DNA from: Streptomyces malachitofuscus
GTDB taxonomy: Bacteria; Actinomycetota; Actinomycetes; Streptomycetales; Streptomycetaceae
DNA: 59,734 nucleotides
NCBI RefSeq assembly: GCF_014650055.1
Contig: NZ_BMUF01000023.1
Location: 1 to 59,734 of the forward strand
Reading direction: 5' to 3'
Positions within the stretch are counted from its first letter, which is position 1, and each line of letters starts with the position of its first letter. Below, in pieces: positions 59,592-59,734 of the stretch. The notes beneath the pieces are model-generated. The model was given only the letters and a program-made list of their open reading frames with translations, was not told the DNA's origin and made no database searches. A program made the position numbers and the translations under genes.

Positions 59592-59693
59592 CCTAATGGT
59601 TTCGAGCGAACAAGCACACTCTTCTATTGTCTGTTCTGCTCAAAGCCGACAACGGTCGTTGTCTCAGAACTAACACAGTGGACGCGAGCAACT
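59592..59693 (-). other. 23S-5S internal transcribed spacer
   Basis: About 100 nt without a tRNA, containing sequence able to pair around the 5S and 23S ends for processing (for example the AACAACGACC and GTTGTC parts). No separate gene seen. Confidence 0.7.
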
Positions 59694-59734
59694 GAGGACA
59701 AGCCCTCGGCCTATTAGTACCGGTCAACTCCACA
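59694..59734 (-). rRNA. rrl: 23S ribosomal RNA, 3' end (partial)
   Basis: The minus strand reads TGTGGAGTTGACCGGTACTA, then ATAGGCCGAGGGCTTGTCCTC, equivalent to the 3' end of bacterial 23S (GGUACUAAU is universal). The gene continues beyond the right edge. The 3' end is placed near 59694 by analogy with E. coli; processing may shift it by a few bases. Confidence 0.9.

Overview
The window looks like a Streptomyces chromosome. It is very G+C-rich, codon third positions are almost all G or C, and GTG and TTG starts are frequent. The gene order sflA, acyl-CoA dehydrogenase, der, plsC, cmk, tyrA, aroH, rluB, scpB, scpA, parA, ald, NUDIX, pyrG, recN, nadK, tlyA and siderophore permeases matches, from memory, the SCO1749 to SCO1790 part of S. 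coelicolor, followed by the 3' end of an rRNA operon. It is core chromosome with some accessory inserts. No phage, insertion sequence, CRISPR array or tRNA gene was recognised.

Layout. 1 to 9.6 kb: a partial SPFH protein, a secreted streptogrisin protease, a DUF5685 protein with a cysteine-rich tail, the SepF paralogue SflA, a glutaryl-CoA dehydrogenase-like flavoenzyme, a DHA2 drug exporter, a PIG-V glycosyltransferase, a PAP2 phosphatase and an I78 inhibitor. 10 to 19 kb (accessory): a lone cytochrome oxidase subunit I, a WYL regulator, then a branched-chain amino acid type ABC system. In that system both permeases and one ATPase are fused into one polypeptide through a 48-bp tandem repeat. 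19 to 26.1 kb: an Rpf-LysM cell wall enzyme, two hypothetical proteins, der, plsC, cmk, tyrA and aroH. 26.3 to 30 kb: a Tat-Rieske lipoprotein, then two RlaP-type nucleotidyltransferases, an ADP-ribosylglycohydrolase and an NrtR-like Nudix regulator. The last three form an operon behind a 47-bp palindrome. 30 to 36.5 kb: rluB, scpB, scpA, a ParA with a small partner, and ald.

36.6 to 51.8 kb: an AfsR-like STAND ATPase without a DNA-binding domain, an ADP-ribose pyrophosphatase, pyrG, a GH15 enzyme, an F420-type oxidoreductase, a PucR regulator, a GT4 glycosyltransferase, recN, nadK, tlyA and a small protein. 51.8 to 59.7 kb: an SCP2-like protein, an iron-box controlled siderophore importer, a HAD phosphatase, a DUF1015 protein, an RGG-rich TPR protein, and the 5S gene and 23S 3' end, both on the minus strand.

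Several modules hang together. tlyA and nadK, scpA/scpB/rluB, tyrA/aroH, cmk/plsC, the siderophore permeases and the Nudix operon are linked by overlaps of 1 to 4 nt, suggesting translational coupling. Several plus-strand genes and the first siderophore permease have a -10-like TAnnnT ending 6 to 8 nt before the start codon with no ribosome binding site, the pattern of leaderless transcripts. The leads I rate highest are the Nudix/ADP-ribose/nucleotidyltransferase island (26.7 to 30 kb), the fused asymmetric ABC transporter (15.1 to 19.0 kb) and the RGG-TPR protein beside the rRNA operon.
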